From the NCBI RefSeq assembly GCF_003116585.1, contig NZ_QEHM01000007.1:310001-374000 (forward strand): DNA of 64,000 bases. The letters are read 5' to 3'. Origin of the DNA: Albibacillus kandeliae (GTDB lineage: Bacteria; Pseudomonadota; Alphaproteobacteria; Rhodobacterales; Rhodobacteraceae). The notes under the pieces are model-generated. The model did not search any database and was not told where the DNA came from. It was given only the letters and a program-made list of their open reading frames with translations. Positions 49,509 through 57,535 of the stretch are shown in pieces (position 1 is the stretch's first letter; each line of letters begins with the position of its first letter). The position numbers and the translations under genes are program-made.

Positions 49509-50162
49509 ATGAACATGGACGGCAGCTTGAAACACCAGACCAAGGAAGAGCGGGTCGCGGACTTTCTGCGAGAAGGCATTATCTCCGGTCAGTTCCCGCG
49601 CGGATCAAAGCTCAAGCAGGCCCAGATCGCCGAAATGATCGGGACCTCGATCACGCCCGTCCGGGAAGCGATCAAGCTTCTCGAGGCAGAAGGCTTTGTC
49701 CTTGGCAACTCGCATCGTGGTGCGGTCGTGGCTCCCTTCGACATCAACGCGACCGAAGAAATCACCGACCTGCGGGTCACGCTGGAATCGAAACTTGGGC
49801 TGAAGGCCCTTGGGCGGCTCACCAACCGCGACCTCGACGCGCTGCGCAAGATGCAGGACGAGTTCGAGGCCGCGTCGAAGGCCGGAGACCGGGACGCGGT
49901 GCGAGCCATCAACTACCGGTTTCACGAAACCATCTACCTGGCCGCCGATCTGCCACAGACCCTGCGCTTTGTCCGCACGCTCTGGGCGCGCTACCCCTTC
50001 GACCTGATCAACAAGCTCGATCACCGGATCGACCGCGCCTCCCAGGAACACCGCGAGATGCTCAATGCCCTGATCACCCGCGACGAGGCCGCGCTGCTGT
50101 CGTCCCTGCGCACGCACATCCGCGCCGGCTGGGACGAGTTCAAGGCCAGCTATACCGAATAG
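49509..50162 (+). CDS. GntR-family regulator (FadR/FCD subfamily) of the 42-56 kb catabolic genes
   Basis: A 217-residue GntR/FCD regulator. HTH at about 12-76 (ADFLREGIISGQFPRGSKLKQAQIAEMIGTSITPVREAIKLLEAEG), FCD helices after residue 85 with Asp/His metal-ligand positions (RFHETIY, EHREML, RTHI). GGGGAGGGG precedes the ATG. It lies between the importer operon and the CoA-thioester operon, both marked by ATAATGCATTAT palindromes, so it is the natural candidate for binding them. Effector unknown, probably a dicarboxylate or its precursor. Confidence 0.92.
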   Translation: MNMDGSLKHQTKEERVADFLREGIISGQFPRGSKLKQAQIAEMIGTSITPVREAIKLLEAEGFVLGNSHRGAVVAPFDINATEEITDLRVTLESKLGLKALGRLTNRDLDALRKMQDEFEAASKAGDRDAVRAINYRFHETIYLAADLPQTLRFVRTLWARYPFDLINKLDHRIDRASQEHREMLNALITRDEAALLSSLRTHIRAGWDEFKASYTE

Positions 50163-50178
50163 CCCGCGGCGCCGCCCT

Positions 50179-50207
50179 GGTGTCCGGGTCTGATACCCCA
50201 GGACACC
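50179..50207 (+). terminator. Nested stem-loop between the GntR and isochorismatase-family genes
   Basis: GGTGTCC-GGGT pairs with ACCC-CA-GGACACC around a CTGAT loop. No T-run. It lies in the 60-base gap and may partly uncouple the two genes. Confidence 0.5.
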
Positions 50208-50222
50208 CGAAAGGAGCCCGCG

Positions 50223-50801
50223 ATGCCCTCTGACACCATACTTCTCGTCATGGACATGATGAACGACCTCGTCCACCCCGATGGCGTGGGCGGCAAGAGT
50301 TACGTGCCCCTGATGCAGGAGCGTGGCGTCTACGAGGCAACCCGACTGGCGATTGCAAAGGCGCGCGCCGCCGGGGTCATGGTCGGTTATGTCCGGGTCG
50401 GGTTCTCACCCGACTATGCCGAATGCCCGCCGGGCTCGCCCGTGTTCTCCAAGGCAAAGGAGAACGGGCTGTTCAAGCTCGGAGAATGGGGCACGCAGGT
50501 CCACGAGGATTTCGCGCCCCAGCCCGGCGATCCCGACATCATCAAGCACCGGGTCAGCCCCTTCTACGCCACCAAGCTGGAACCGCTGCTGCGCGCACAG
50601 GGGATTCGCCGTCTCGTCCTGTCGGGGGTCTCCACCAATGGCGTGGTCTCCGCCGCCGTGCGCGAAGGCCACGACCGCGACTACGCCTGCGTTCTACTCG
50701 AAGACTGCTGCGCCGGGGCGACCCGCGACGAGCACGAGCACGCCATGTCCGGCCTCAAGCGCTATGCCCAGGTCACCAAGGCCGCCGAATTCGACTTCTG
50801 A
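50223..50801 (+). CDS. Isochorismatase-family hydrolase lacking the catalytic Cys
   Basis: A 192-residue isochorismatase-fold protein. Asp11 (LLVMDMMND) and Lys108 (DIIKHRVSPFY) of the usual Asp-Lys-Cys triad are present, but the loop that should read G-V-x-T-x-x-C is GVSTNGVV, with Val141 at the Cys position. Nicotinamidase- or carbamoylase-type amide hydrolysis is therefore unlikely; a branch with this TNGVV loop exists, of uncertain reaction, and EntB-type isochorismatase also works without Cys. AAAGGAG precedes the ATG. It is placed between regulator and CoA-ester operon. Confidence 0.88.
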   Translation: MPSDTILLVMDMMNDLVHPDGVGGKSYVPLMQERGVYEATRLAIAKARAAGVMVGYVRVGFSPDYAECPPGSPVFSKAKENGLFKLGEWGTQVHEDFAPQPGDPDIIKHRVSPFYATKLEPLLRAQGIRRLVLSGVSTNGVVSAAVREGHDRDYACVLLEDCCAGATRDEHEHAMSGLKRYAQVTKAAEFDF

Positions 50802-50804
50802 CCA

Positions 50805-50820
50805 TTATAATGCATTATAA
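50805..50820. promoter_or_regulatory. 16-base palindrome TTATAATGCATTATAA downstream of the isochorismatase-family gene
   Basis: A perfect 16-base palindrome containing ATAATGCATTAT (50807-50818), starting 3 bases after the stop codon and about 180 bases upstream of the MaoC-like gene. With the copy at 50926 it forms a pair 119 bases apart, which could support looping between two bound dimers. Confidence 0.65.
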
Positions 50821-50925
50821 TGTCAAGAAGGGCGCCCCAGCTGCGCCCTTCTTTTGCTATCTGCACTCAGTTTTTTGCAAATAATATAGACTGACGGCAA
50901 ATTACGCCGCTTGACGCCTCAAAAA

Positions 50926-50937
50926 ATAATGCATTAT
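50926..50937. promoter_or_regulatory. Palindrome ATAATGCATTAT before the MaoC/CoA-transferase operon
   Basis: A perfect 12-base palindrome 62 bases upstream of the proposed GTG start at 51000, within an AT-rich stretch (50870-50945) suited to a promoter. Same core as the sites at 42160 and 50807. Confidence 0.7.
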
Positions 50938-50999
50938 ATGAAATGCATCACATGGTGCCACGACGGCACGATCATCACACAGCCAGGGAGGCACCACCC

Positions 51000-52223
51000 G
51001 TGACCACCGCAGAGAAAATCAAGGAAGACGACACCAAGGGCATGGGCGGCGCCCCAGCCGAAGGAAAGATCACCGACGAGGCCATCGCCGCCGCGAAGGA
51101 CATGATCGGCCTGCAGCTGCGCCCCGAGGGCCCCTACCTTCAGGACGCAACCTCCGACACGCTGCGCAACTGGTGCAACGGCATCGGCGATCTCAACCCG
51201 CTCTACCGCGATACCGGATACGGTGCGGCCAGCCGGTTTGGCACGCAACTGGGGCACCCGATGTTCCCGATGGCGCTCGGCTGGATCGGCCGCACCCGCT
51301 GGGGCCTTCCGGGGGTCCACGGCTTCTACGCCGGGAACGACTGGGAAATCTTCCGCCACATCCGCCCCGGTGACCGGATCAACGCGATCGAGCGCGTGAT
51401 CGGCATCGAGGAGAAGGAAAGCAAGTTCTCCGGCCGTCTGGTCCTGCAGTATGTCGAGGCGACCTATTACAACCAGCATGGCGACATGCTCTCCCGCGCC
51501 CTCGGGACCTGCACCCGCCACGAACGCAAGGCGGCCCGGGACGCAGGCAAGTACAAGGACATCACGACCCACGAATACACCCAGGCCGAGTTCGAAGAGC
51601 TCGACGCCTGCATCATGGAGGAACCGTCGAAGATCCGCGGCTCCAAGGTGCGCTACTGGGAAGACGTCACCGAGGGCGAAACGCTCGACACCATCGTACG
51701 CGGCCCGCTGTCCCTGATGGACACCATGGGCTTCCTCGTCGGCTCCGGACGCGGCCATACCCACGGGGTCGTGTTCCAGAACGCGATGAAGCACCCCGGC
51801 CACTTCTTCCGCAACCCCGAGGCCGGCGGCGGCATTGAATACACCGGCATCGGCCATCACCGCGAAAGCACCGCCAAGGAAGTCGGCGTGCCCGGCGTCT
51901 ACGACTATGGCCCGCAGCGGTCGTCGTGGATGGCCTCGCTCGTCACCAACTGGATGGGCGATGCGGGCTTCCTCAAGCGCGTCCGCACCGAGATGCGCCG
52001 CTTCAACACCATGGGCGACAGCACCTGGTGCAAGGGAAAGGTCTCCAGGAAATACATCAAGGATGGCCACGCCCTCGTCGACATCGAGATCTGGGGCGAG
52101 AACCAGCGCGGCGAACTGACCACTCCGGGCGTCGCCACCGTGGCGCTTCAGTCTCGCGACCCGAGCCTCCGCGTCTTCCTCGATTGCGGCAACCTCGAAC
52201 TCGACCTCCCCGTGGTCCGCTAA
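51000..52223 (+). CDS. MaoC-like double-hotdog acyl-CoA dehydratase
   Basis: A 407-residue protein with two hotdog-like halves (about 45-190 and 215-390). The first holds a MaoC-type pattern (TLRNWCNGIGDLNPLYRDTGYGAASRFG: DxNPLYxD...A..G); the second is more divergent (MGFLVGSGRGHTHGV). MaoC proteins hydrate enoyl-CoA to 3-hydroxyacyl-CoA or the reverse. I take the GTG at 51000, with AGGGAGG about nine bases before it; an ATG at 50943 abuts the operator. It leads an operon with two CoA-transferases, an HTD2-like hydratase and a CitE-like lyase. Confidence 0.8.
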   Translation: MTTAEKIKEDDTKGMGGAPAEGKITDEAIAAAKDMIGLQLRPEGPYLQDATSDTLRNWCNGIGDLNPLYRDTGYGAASRFGTQLGHPMFPMALGWIGRTRWGLPGVHGFYAGNDWEIFRHIRPGDRINAIERVIGIEEKESKFSGRLVLQYVEATYYNQHGDMLSRALGTCTRHERKAARDAGKYKDITTHEYTQAEFEELDACIMEEPSKIRGSKVRYWEDVTEGETLDTIVRGPLSLMDTMGFLVGSGRGHTHGVVFQNAMKHPGHFFRNPEAGGGIEYTGIGHHRESTAKEVGVPGVYDYGPQRSSWMASLVTNWMGDAGFLKRVRTEMRRFNTMGDSTWCKGKVSRKYIKDGHALVDIEIWGENQRGELTTPGVATVALQSRDPSLRVFLDCGNLELDLPVVR

Positions 52224-52237
52224 GGAAGGGACCGGCC

Positions 52238-53392
52238 ATGACTGCCCCGAAGCCCCTCGCAGGTATCCGAGTCGTCGAACGCGCCACCGGCGTGGCGGCG
52301 GCTCAGGCGGGCCGCCTGATGTGCCTGATGGGGGCCGAGGTCATCATGGCCGAACCTCCGGGCGGCAGCCCGCTCCGGCAGGAGCCACCCCTCCTGCCCG
52401 GTAGCGACAGCGCGCTGTTCACCTTCCTTGCCACCGGCAAGCGCAGCGTGACCTGCGACCTCGACCAGCCGGACGACCGCGCGGCATTCGATACGCTGCT
52501 TGCCTCGGCCGACCTGCTGATCGACGACACCGCCCTGGCCGACCGGGCCAGGGCAGGGCTGGACCAGGCCCGTATCTCGCAGCGGCACCCGCACATCGTG
52601 CACCTCTCGGTCCTGCCCTTCGGCGCCTATGGGCCCAAGGCGGATTGGCTGGGCGAGGAGCTGACGCTGGTCCACGCGGGCGGAGAGGGCTTTTTGCTCC
52701 CCAATGGCCTCTCCGCCGACCTCTTTCCCGACCGCCCGCCGCTCAAGATCGCGGGCCATTTCGCGCAGATGCAGGGCGGCGTTGCTGCCGCCTTCACCGG
52801 ACTCTCGGCACTCTGGGCCGGGGGCGGCCAGTATGTCGACGCCTCGGTGCAGGACGCCAACGTCGCGGTCGGCGCCTTCGCCATCCAGCGGTTCGGCGAC
52901 GGATCGGTCGAGCATCGCCTGACGCGCTCCTTCCGTTTCGGCGGCGTCATCGAATGCAGCGACGGCTATGTCGAATTGCTGACCCTTGAGGAACGCCAGT
53001 GGCAGGGCCTCGTCAAACTGCTGGAAGCCGACGACTGGGCCGCCGACCCGGACCTTGCCGACGCCGTGGGGCGCAGCGCCCGTGGCGACGAGATCAACCG
53101 CCGCATCCGCGATTGGGCATCACACCGCAAAGTCGCCGACCTCGTGGCCGCGGCGCAGGAGCTAGGGGTGCCGATGGCCCGCTACAACGACGCCGCGCAA
53201 GTGTTGTCCGGCGCACAGGAAACCGCGCGCGGCATCTTCCACGAAGTCGCCGCATCCGGAGGCACCGTGAAGGTCCAGTCGCTCCCCTTCCGCTTCGACC
53301 CCGATGCGCTGCCGGTCGACTGCCCTGCCCCCGCGCCCGGTGCCGATCAGTCCCTGCTGGAAGAACCCGCGCAACGGAGGGCCAGTGCATGA
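52238..53392 (+). CDS. Class III CoA-transferase, catalytic-type subunit
   Basis: A 384-residue CaiB/BaiF protein. The fold opening KPLAGIRVVERATGVAAAQAGRLMCLMGAEVIMAE is present, and the catalytic loop YVDASVQDANV keeps the Asp (Asp206). The Cys/Gly-rich N-terminus differs from its partner. AAGGAAGGG precedes the ATG, and its stop overlaps the next CoA-transferase start (ATGA). Two unequal family III proteins made together suggest a heteromer, as known for benzylsuccinate CoA-transferase BbsEF. Confidence 0.9.
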   Translation: MTAPKPLAGIRVVERATGVAAAQAGRLMCLMGAEVIMAEPPGGSPLRQEPPLLPGSDSALFTFLATGKRSVTCDLDQPDDRAAFDTLLASADLLIDDTALADRARAGLDQARISQRHPHIVHLSVLPFGAYGPKADWLGEELTLVHAGGEGFLLPNGLSADLFPDRPPLKIAGHFAQMQGGVAAAFTGLSALWAGGGQYVDASVQDANVAVGAFAIQRFGDGSVEHRLTRSFRFGGVIECSDGYVELLTLEERQWQGLVKLLEADDWAADPDLADAVGRSARGDEINRRIRDWASHRKVADLVAAAQELGVPMARYNDAAQVLSGAQETARGIFHEVAASGGTVKVQSLPFRFDPDALPVDCPAPAPGADQSLLEEPAQRRASA

Positions 53393-54582
53393 CACCTCTG
53401 TCCGGACTGCGCGTCGCCGATTTCACCGTCCACGCGGCGGGTCCCTTCTGCACCCATATGCTCAGCCAGCTCGGGGCGGAGGTGATCAAGGTCGAAACCG
53501 CGCTGCGCCCCGACATCTTCCGCAAGTCCCATGCCGTCTACGGGCGCAAGGGCCCGGCCACCTTCGACCAGGTCTCGTCCAACAAGCTGTCGGTGCGGCT
53601 GAACCTGAAACACCCCGACGGCATTGCCCTCGCCAAGCGGCTGGTGGCGGTGTCGGACGTCGCCGCCGAGAGTTTCCGGGCCGGCGTTATGGAGAGGCTC
53701 GGCCTGTCCTACGACGACCTGCGGGCGGCCAGGCCCGACATCGTCATGGTTTCGGTCTCCTCCTCCGGGCAGACCGGTCCGGAAAGCCACTTCGCGGGCT
53801 ACGCTCCGCTGTTCGGGGCCTGGGGCGGCCTCGGTCATCTCAGCGGGCACGCCGACGGCCCGCCCGTCGAGATGCGCCACGTCATGGACCATTCAGTCGG
53901 CATGAACGCCGCGCTCGCGACAATGGCCGCGCTGCTGCAACGGCGGCGCACCGGCCGCGGCTGCCACGTGGACGTCGCCGCGCGCGAGGTCGCCTCCTCG
54001 CTGGTCGGCGACGCGCTGGTCGCGGCATCGGCAGGCATCACGGTCGAACGGATGGGCAACGGCGATCTGCGCCGCGCCCCCCACGGGCTGTATCCGACGC
54101 GCGACCCCGACCGCTGGCTTGCGATTGCGGTTGCCAACGATGCGCAATGGTGCGCGCTTGCCATGCTCATGGATCAGGCCGACCTGGCAAGCGACCCGCG
54201 CTATGCCACCGAAACCGCGCGCCACGCCAACAGCGCAACGCTCGATCCGCTGATCGCGAACTGGTCCCGCCAGAGCACAGGCGAGCAGCTCGCCGCGTCG
54301 CTTCAATCGGCGGGCATCCCTGCGCACCTGTCCTGGGCCGCCTCCGATATCGTAAGCGATCCGCACCTGCGGGCGCGTGGCGCGATCCTCGACGTTACCG
54401 AAACGGGCGGCGCCACCCGCGCCGCCGTGGGCCGCGTCGCGCGCTTTTCCGGCGATGACACGCCCGGGATCACCCAGGGCACCCCCACGCTCGGCGGTGC
54501 CGAATCCTACGTCTATGGCGAGCTGCTTGGCCTTTCGGACACCGACATTTCCGCGCTGGTCGCAGACCGCGCGATCTATTGA
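53389..54582 (+). CDS. Class III CoA-transferase, Glu in place of catalytic Asp
   Basis: A 397-residue CaiB/BaiF protein: LSGLRVADFTVHAAGPFCTHMLSQLGAEVIKVE opens the fold. In the catalytic loop, HVDVAAREVAS has Glu200 where the preceding protein has Asp206. It may be the less active partner of a pair or act on its own with Glu. Translationally coupled to the preceding gene. Substrate probably a C4-C5 dicarboxylate given the downstream hydratase and lyase. Confidence 0.9.
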   Translation: MTPLSGLRVADFTVHAAGPFCTHMLSQLGAEVIKVETALRPDIFRKSHAVYGRKGPATFDQVSSNKLSVRLNLKHPDGIALAKRLVAVSDVAAESFRAGVMERLGLSYDDLRAARPDIVMVSVSSSGQTGPESHFAGYAPLFGAWGGLGHLSGHADGPPVEMRHVMDHSVGMNAALATMAALLQRRRTGRGCHVDVAAREVASSLVGDALVAASAGITVERMGNGDLRRAPHGLYPTRDPDRWLAIAVANDAQWCALAMLMDQADLASDPRYATETARHANSATLDPLIANWSRQSTGEQLAASLQSAGIPAHLSWAASDIVSDPHLRARGAILDVTETGGATRAAVGRVARFSGDDTPGITQGTPTLGGAESYVYGELLGLSDTDISALVADRAIY

Positions 54583-54592
54583 AGGACAGGAC

Positions 54593-55450
54593 GTGACCAC
54601 CGACACCATCGAAGACTACGCCGACGCGATCGGCCGTACCGAAACCCGCACCGAGCTCATTGCAGCAGACCGCGCCGCCGCGCTGACCGCAACACTCGAC
54701 CTCGCGCGGTCACTGCAGTCCGGCGACCCGCTGCCGCCGGGCTGGCACTGGCTCTACTTCAATCCCTTCGTCGCCCGCAGCGGGCTGGGGCCGGACGGCC
54801 ACCCGAAACGCGGCGGCTTCCTGCCCGACATTAAGCTGCCCCGCCGCATGTGGGCCGGCGGCCGGATCACCTATCACCGCCCGCTGACCATCGGCCAGCA
54901 GGCCGAGAAGGAGAGCACCATCCTGAACGTGGTCACCAAGTCCGGACGCGCCGGGGCTCTGGTCTTCGTCACCCTGCGCCACCGCCTGATGCAGGGCGGC
55001 GCCCTCTGCATTGAGGAAGAACAGGACATCGTCTATCGCGAGGCCCCTGCCCCGGGCGCGCCCAAACCGGCCCCGGCGCCCGCGCCCGATGGCGCCGCGC
55101 GGTCGTCCGGTTTCACGCCGGACCCGGTGCTGCTGTTCCGCTTTTCCGCCCTCACCTCCAACGGGCACCGCATCCACTACGACCGGACCTATGCGCAGCA
55201 GGAGGAAGACTATCGCGACCTCGTGGTGCACGGGCCGCTGACCGCCACCCTGCTTCAGGGTTTCGCCACCGAGGGCACCGGAACCCGGCTCACGCGGTTC
55301 GAATTTCGCGGCATGGCCCCCCTGTTCTGCGACCGGCCCTTCACGCTCGAGGCCGACGCGGTGGAGGATGGCACCCTTTCGCTCTGGGCCAGGGGACCAG
55401 ACGGAGAACTCGCCATGCAGGCAAGCGCCACGGTCGAGTCGCTCCGATGA
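54593..55450 (+). CDS. HTD2-type hydratase (mesaconyl-/itaconyl-CoA hydratase-like)
   Basis: A 285-residue double-hotdog protein. The N-terminal half (about 1-150) resembles the FAS1-like dehydratase unit; the C-terminal half has the catalytic FSALTSNGHRIHYDRTYA of HTD2/mesaconyl-C4-CoA hydratases. A Pro/Ala linker (about 155-175) joins them. These enzymes hydrate mesaconyl-CoA or itaconyl-CoA to citramalyl-CoA. The GTG at 54593 is preceded by GGACAGG and gives a normal length; a longer frame overlaps the CoA-transferase gene. Its stop overlaps the lyase start (ATGA), which fits sequential steps. Confidence 0.85.
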   Translation: MTTDTIEDYADAIGRTETRTELIAADRAAALTATLDLARSLQSGDPLPPGWHWLYFNPFVARSGLGPDGHPKRGGFLPDIKLPRRMWAGGRITYHRPLTIGQQAEKESTILNVVTKSGRAGALVFVTLRHRLMQGGALCIEEEQDIVYREAPAPGAPKPAPAPAPDGAARSSGFTPDPVLLFRFSALTSNGHRIHYDRTYAQQEEDYRDLVVHGPLTATLLQGFATEGTGTRLTRFEFRGMAPLFCDRPFTLEADAVEDGTLSLWARGPDGELAMQASATVESLR

Positions 55451-56247
55451 GGACTCCCCGCAGTTACCTGTTCGTCCCCGGGCACAAGCCCGAGCTCTTC
55501 GCCAAGGCCGCCACCTCGGGCGCCGACGCGATCATCCTTGACCTCGAGGATGCCGTCGGGCCGGGGCTGAAGGACAGCGCCCGTGACAGTGTTGGCGCGC
55601 ACGTCAGGACTGACGAGCGAGCGGTCGTTAGGGTCAATGGCATGGACAGCCTGTGGTTCGACGCCGATCTCGACGCGCTGGCCGGGGCCGGCTGCGCTAC
55701 AGTCATGGTGCCCAAGGCGACGCCCGCCAGCCTGCGGGCGGTCGCCGACCGGCTGCCCGGCACGCCGCTGATCGCCCTGATCGAGACCGCCGAGGGCCTC
55801 GCGACCGTCCGCGAGAGCGTGACCATCGCGGGGCTGTCGCGGCTGGCTTTCGGCAATCTCGACTTTGCCGCCGACCTGCGCATTCCCGACACGGGCGCAC
55901 TCCTCGACCCCGCGCGGTTCGAACTCGTGCTCGCCTCCCGTCTCGGTGGTCTGGCCCAACCGGTCGATGGGGTGACGCAGGACTTCCGCGATACCGCCGT
56001 CGTCGAAGCTGACGCCCGCCGCGCCCGCACCCTCGGCTTCGGGGCCAAGCTCTGCATCCACCCGGCCCAGGTGACCGCGACGAACGAGAGTTTCCTGCCA
56101 ACCGACGCCGAGGTCGACCGGGCACAAAGGATCATCGCCGCGCTGGAGGCTTCGGGAAACTCCGTGGTCGCGGTGGATGGCAAGATGGTCGACCGCCCGG
56201 TCATCGACTGGGCCCACCAGATCATGCGGCAGAGGGAAGTCGTCTGA
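55447..56247 (+). CDS. CitE-like lyase (citramalyl-/malyl-CoA lyase family)
   Basis: A 266-residue HpcH/HpaI/CitE TIM-barrel protein: SYLFVPGHKPE (6-16), ILDLEDAVGPG (30-40), Arg62 in VVRVNG, Glu113 in ALIETAEG and Asp139 in FGNLDFAADL, which bind Mg and the oxoacid. It would split citramalyl-CoA (or a relative) to acetyl-CoA and pyruvate. CitE of citrate lyase and malyl-CoA lyase are alternatives, but no citD/citF partners are nearby, and the preceding hydratase makes citramalyl-CoA the best guess. Confidence 0.9.
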   Translation: MRTPRSYLFVPGHKPELFAKAATSGADAIILDLEDAVGPGLKDSARDSVGAHVRTDERAVVRVNGMDSLWFDADLDALAGAGCATVMVPKATPASLRAVADRLPGTPLIALIETAEGLATVRESVTIAGLSRLAFGNLDFAADLRIPDTGALLDPARFELVLASRLGGLAQPVDGVTQDFRDTAVVEADARRARTLGFGAKLCIHPAQVTATNESFLPTDAEVDRAQRIIAALEASGNSVVAVDGKMVDRPVIDWAHQIMRQREVV

Positions 56248-56282
56248 CCCCGGAGGCCTCACTTCGCGAGCTCACCCCCTTT

Positions 56283-56346
56283 ATCCTACATTACGTAAAA
56301 AATAGGATCCTCTCCCATTTCCTCCCGTGCGGCCTGCGTATAGGAT
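56283..56346. promoter_or_regulatory. Repeated TAGGAT elements and TTACGTAA dyad before the third GntR gene
   Basis: ATCCTA at 56283 and TAGGAT at 56303 are inverted copies around TTACGTAA (56291-56298, a perfect 8-base palindrome), and a further TAGGAT starts at 56341. The second copy lies in AGGATCCT, also palindromic. This AT-rich patch is the promoter region of the GntR gene at 56382 and probably its operator. Confidence 0.5.
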
Positions 56347-56381
56347 CACCAGGACACCCGGAACCAAGCCGCGAGCCTGCC

Positions 56382-57059
56382 GTGAAGATCTTCGTTTCCG
56401 AAACCGCCGGCGAGTCCGTCGGGGACGCCACCCTGCGCAAGCTGCGCTTCGACATCCTGCGCTGCGCCTTAAAACCGGACGAGCGGCTGCGTCTCGATCG
56501 GCTGCGCGAAGCCTATGGGGTCAGCGTCACCACCCTGCGCGAGATCCTGAACCGGCTTGTCGTCGAAGGCTTCGTGGTTGCCGAAGGCCAGCGCGGGTTC
56601 GAGGTCGCACCCGTCTACGAGGCCGACCTGCGCGACATCTGCGAACTGCGCCTGCTGCTGGAGTGCCACGCCCTGCGCCGCTCGATCGAACTTGGCAGCC
56701 TCGACTGGGAGGCGCATGTCGTGTCCGCCCATCACAAGCTGCAATCGGTCGAGGCCAAGCTGATGGACGGCGCGCCCTCTTCGGTCGAGCAATGGGTGCA
56801 GTTCGACTGGGATTTCCACCACGCGACGATCTCGGCCTGTGACATGCCCGCGCTGATGACCACCCACTCGAACGTGTTCGACCGCTACCTGCGCTATCAC
56901 CTTCTGGCGCTCGATTTTCGCGGCAAACCGGCCGCTGACGAGCACCGCCGTCTGCGTGACCTCGTCATTGCCCGCGATGCCGAGGCGGCGGTTACCTTGC
57001 TGACCTCGCATGTTCGGGCGGGGATGGAACACATCCTCGCCACCGGCAAGTTCAGCTGA
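56382..57059 (+). CDS. GntR-family regulator (FadR/FCD subfamily), third in window
   Basis: A 225-residue GntR/FCD protein starting with GTG: LRKLRFDILRCALKPDERLRLDRLREAYGVSVTTLREILNRLVVEGF is the HTH (about 18-65), followed by the FCD domain with FDWDFHHATI and DEHRRL as metal-ligand regions. It is convergent with the AroQ-like gene (3-base gap) and downstream of the CitE operon. Targets may be its own promoter (TAGGAT repeats) and the AroQ/DctP pair. No clear Shine-Dalgarno, so the exact start is less sure. Confidence 0.9.
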   Translation: MKIFVSETAGESVGDATLRKLRFDILRCALKPDERLRLDRLREAYGVSVTTLREILNRLVVEGFVVAEGQRGFEVAPVYEADLRDICELRLLLECHALRRSIELGSLDWEAHVVSAHHKLQSVEAKLMDGAPSSVEQWVQFDWDFHHATISACDMPALMTTHSNVFDRYLRYHLLALDFRGKPAADEHRRLRDLVIARDAEAAVTLLTSHVRAGMEHILATGKFS

Positions 57060-57062
57060 AGA

Positions 57063-57506
57063 CTAACACGCCCGTTCGTCGACCATCTCGCGTAGGATCC
57101 GTACCGCGTGGGCATAGCCCCGCGCGCCGGTGCCCGCCATCACGGCGGTCGCGACCGGCGAGACCAGCGAAGTGTGGTACATCGGCTCGCGCTTGTGGAC
57201 GTTGGAGATGTGGAACTCGATCATCGGGTGCGGGTACATCTTGAGCGCATCCATCACCGCCATCGAATAGAAGGTGAACGCCGCCGGGTTGATCAGCAGG
57301 GCCGAGGACTCGTCGATGGCCTCGTGGATCCAGCCGATCAGCTCGGATTCCGAATTGGTCTGGCGAAAGACCAGCCCCTCCTGCCCCGCAGCCGCCTTGC
57401 AGCGTTCTTCGACTTCGGCCAGCGTTGTCCTGCCGTAGATCTCGGGCTCGCGCAGGCCCAGCCGGTTGAGGTTGGGGCCGTTCAGAACGTAGAGGGGTTT
57501 GCGCAT
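57063..57506 (-). CDS. aroQ: Type II 3-dehydroquinate dehydratase-like protein with altered pocket
   Basis: A 147-residue protein of AroQ length and fold: LYVLNGPNLNRLGLREPEIYG (5-25, with Arg15 and the catalytic Tyr24), INPAAFTFYS (72-81) and EFHISNVHKREP (97-108, with Glu97, His99). Two pocket motifs differ from typical AroQ: NPGAYTHTS reads NPAAFTFYS, and the F-R-H-H-S after REP reads MYHTS, losing the Arg that contacts the substrate. So it may dehydrate a related cyclic or open-chain acid instead of serving aromatic biosynthesis. It follows the orphan TRAP binding protein on the same strand, which supports a catabolic role. Confidence 0.82.
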   Translation of the reverse strand: MRKPLYVLNGPNLNRLGLREPEIYGRTTLAEVEERCKAAAGQEGLVFRQTNSESELIGWIHEAIDESSALLINPAAFTFYSMAVMDALKMYPHPMIEFHISNVHKREPMYHTSLVSPVATAVMAGTGARGYAHAVRILREMVDERAC

Positions 57507-57535
57507 GATCTTTCCCTATGCACGCCTTGTCTGAT

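Noticed and set aside
57063-57506. A plain housekeeping aroQ
   Set aside because: Pocket residues differ and it is linked to a TRAP binding protein, so I did not treat it as ordinary shikimate-pathway DHQase, although the fold call stands.
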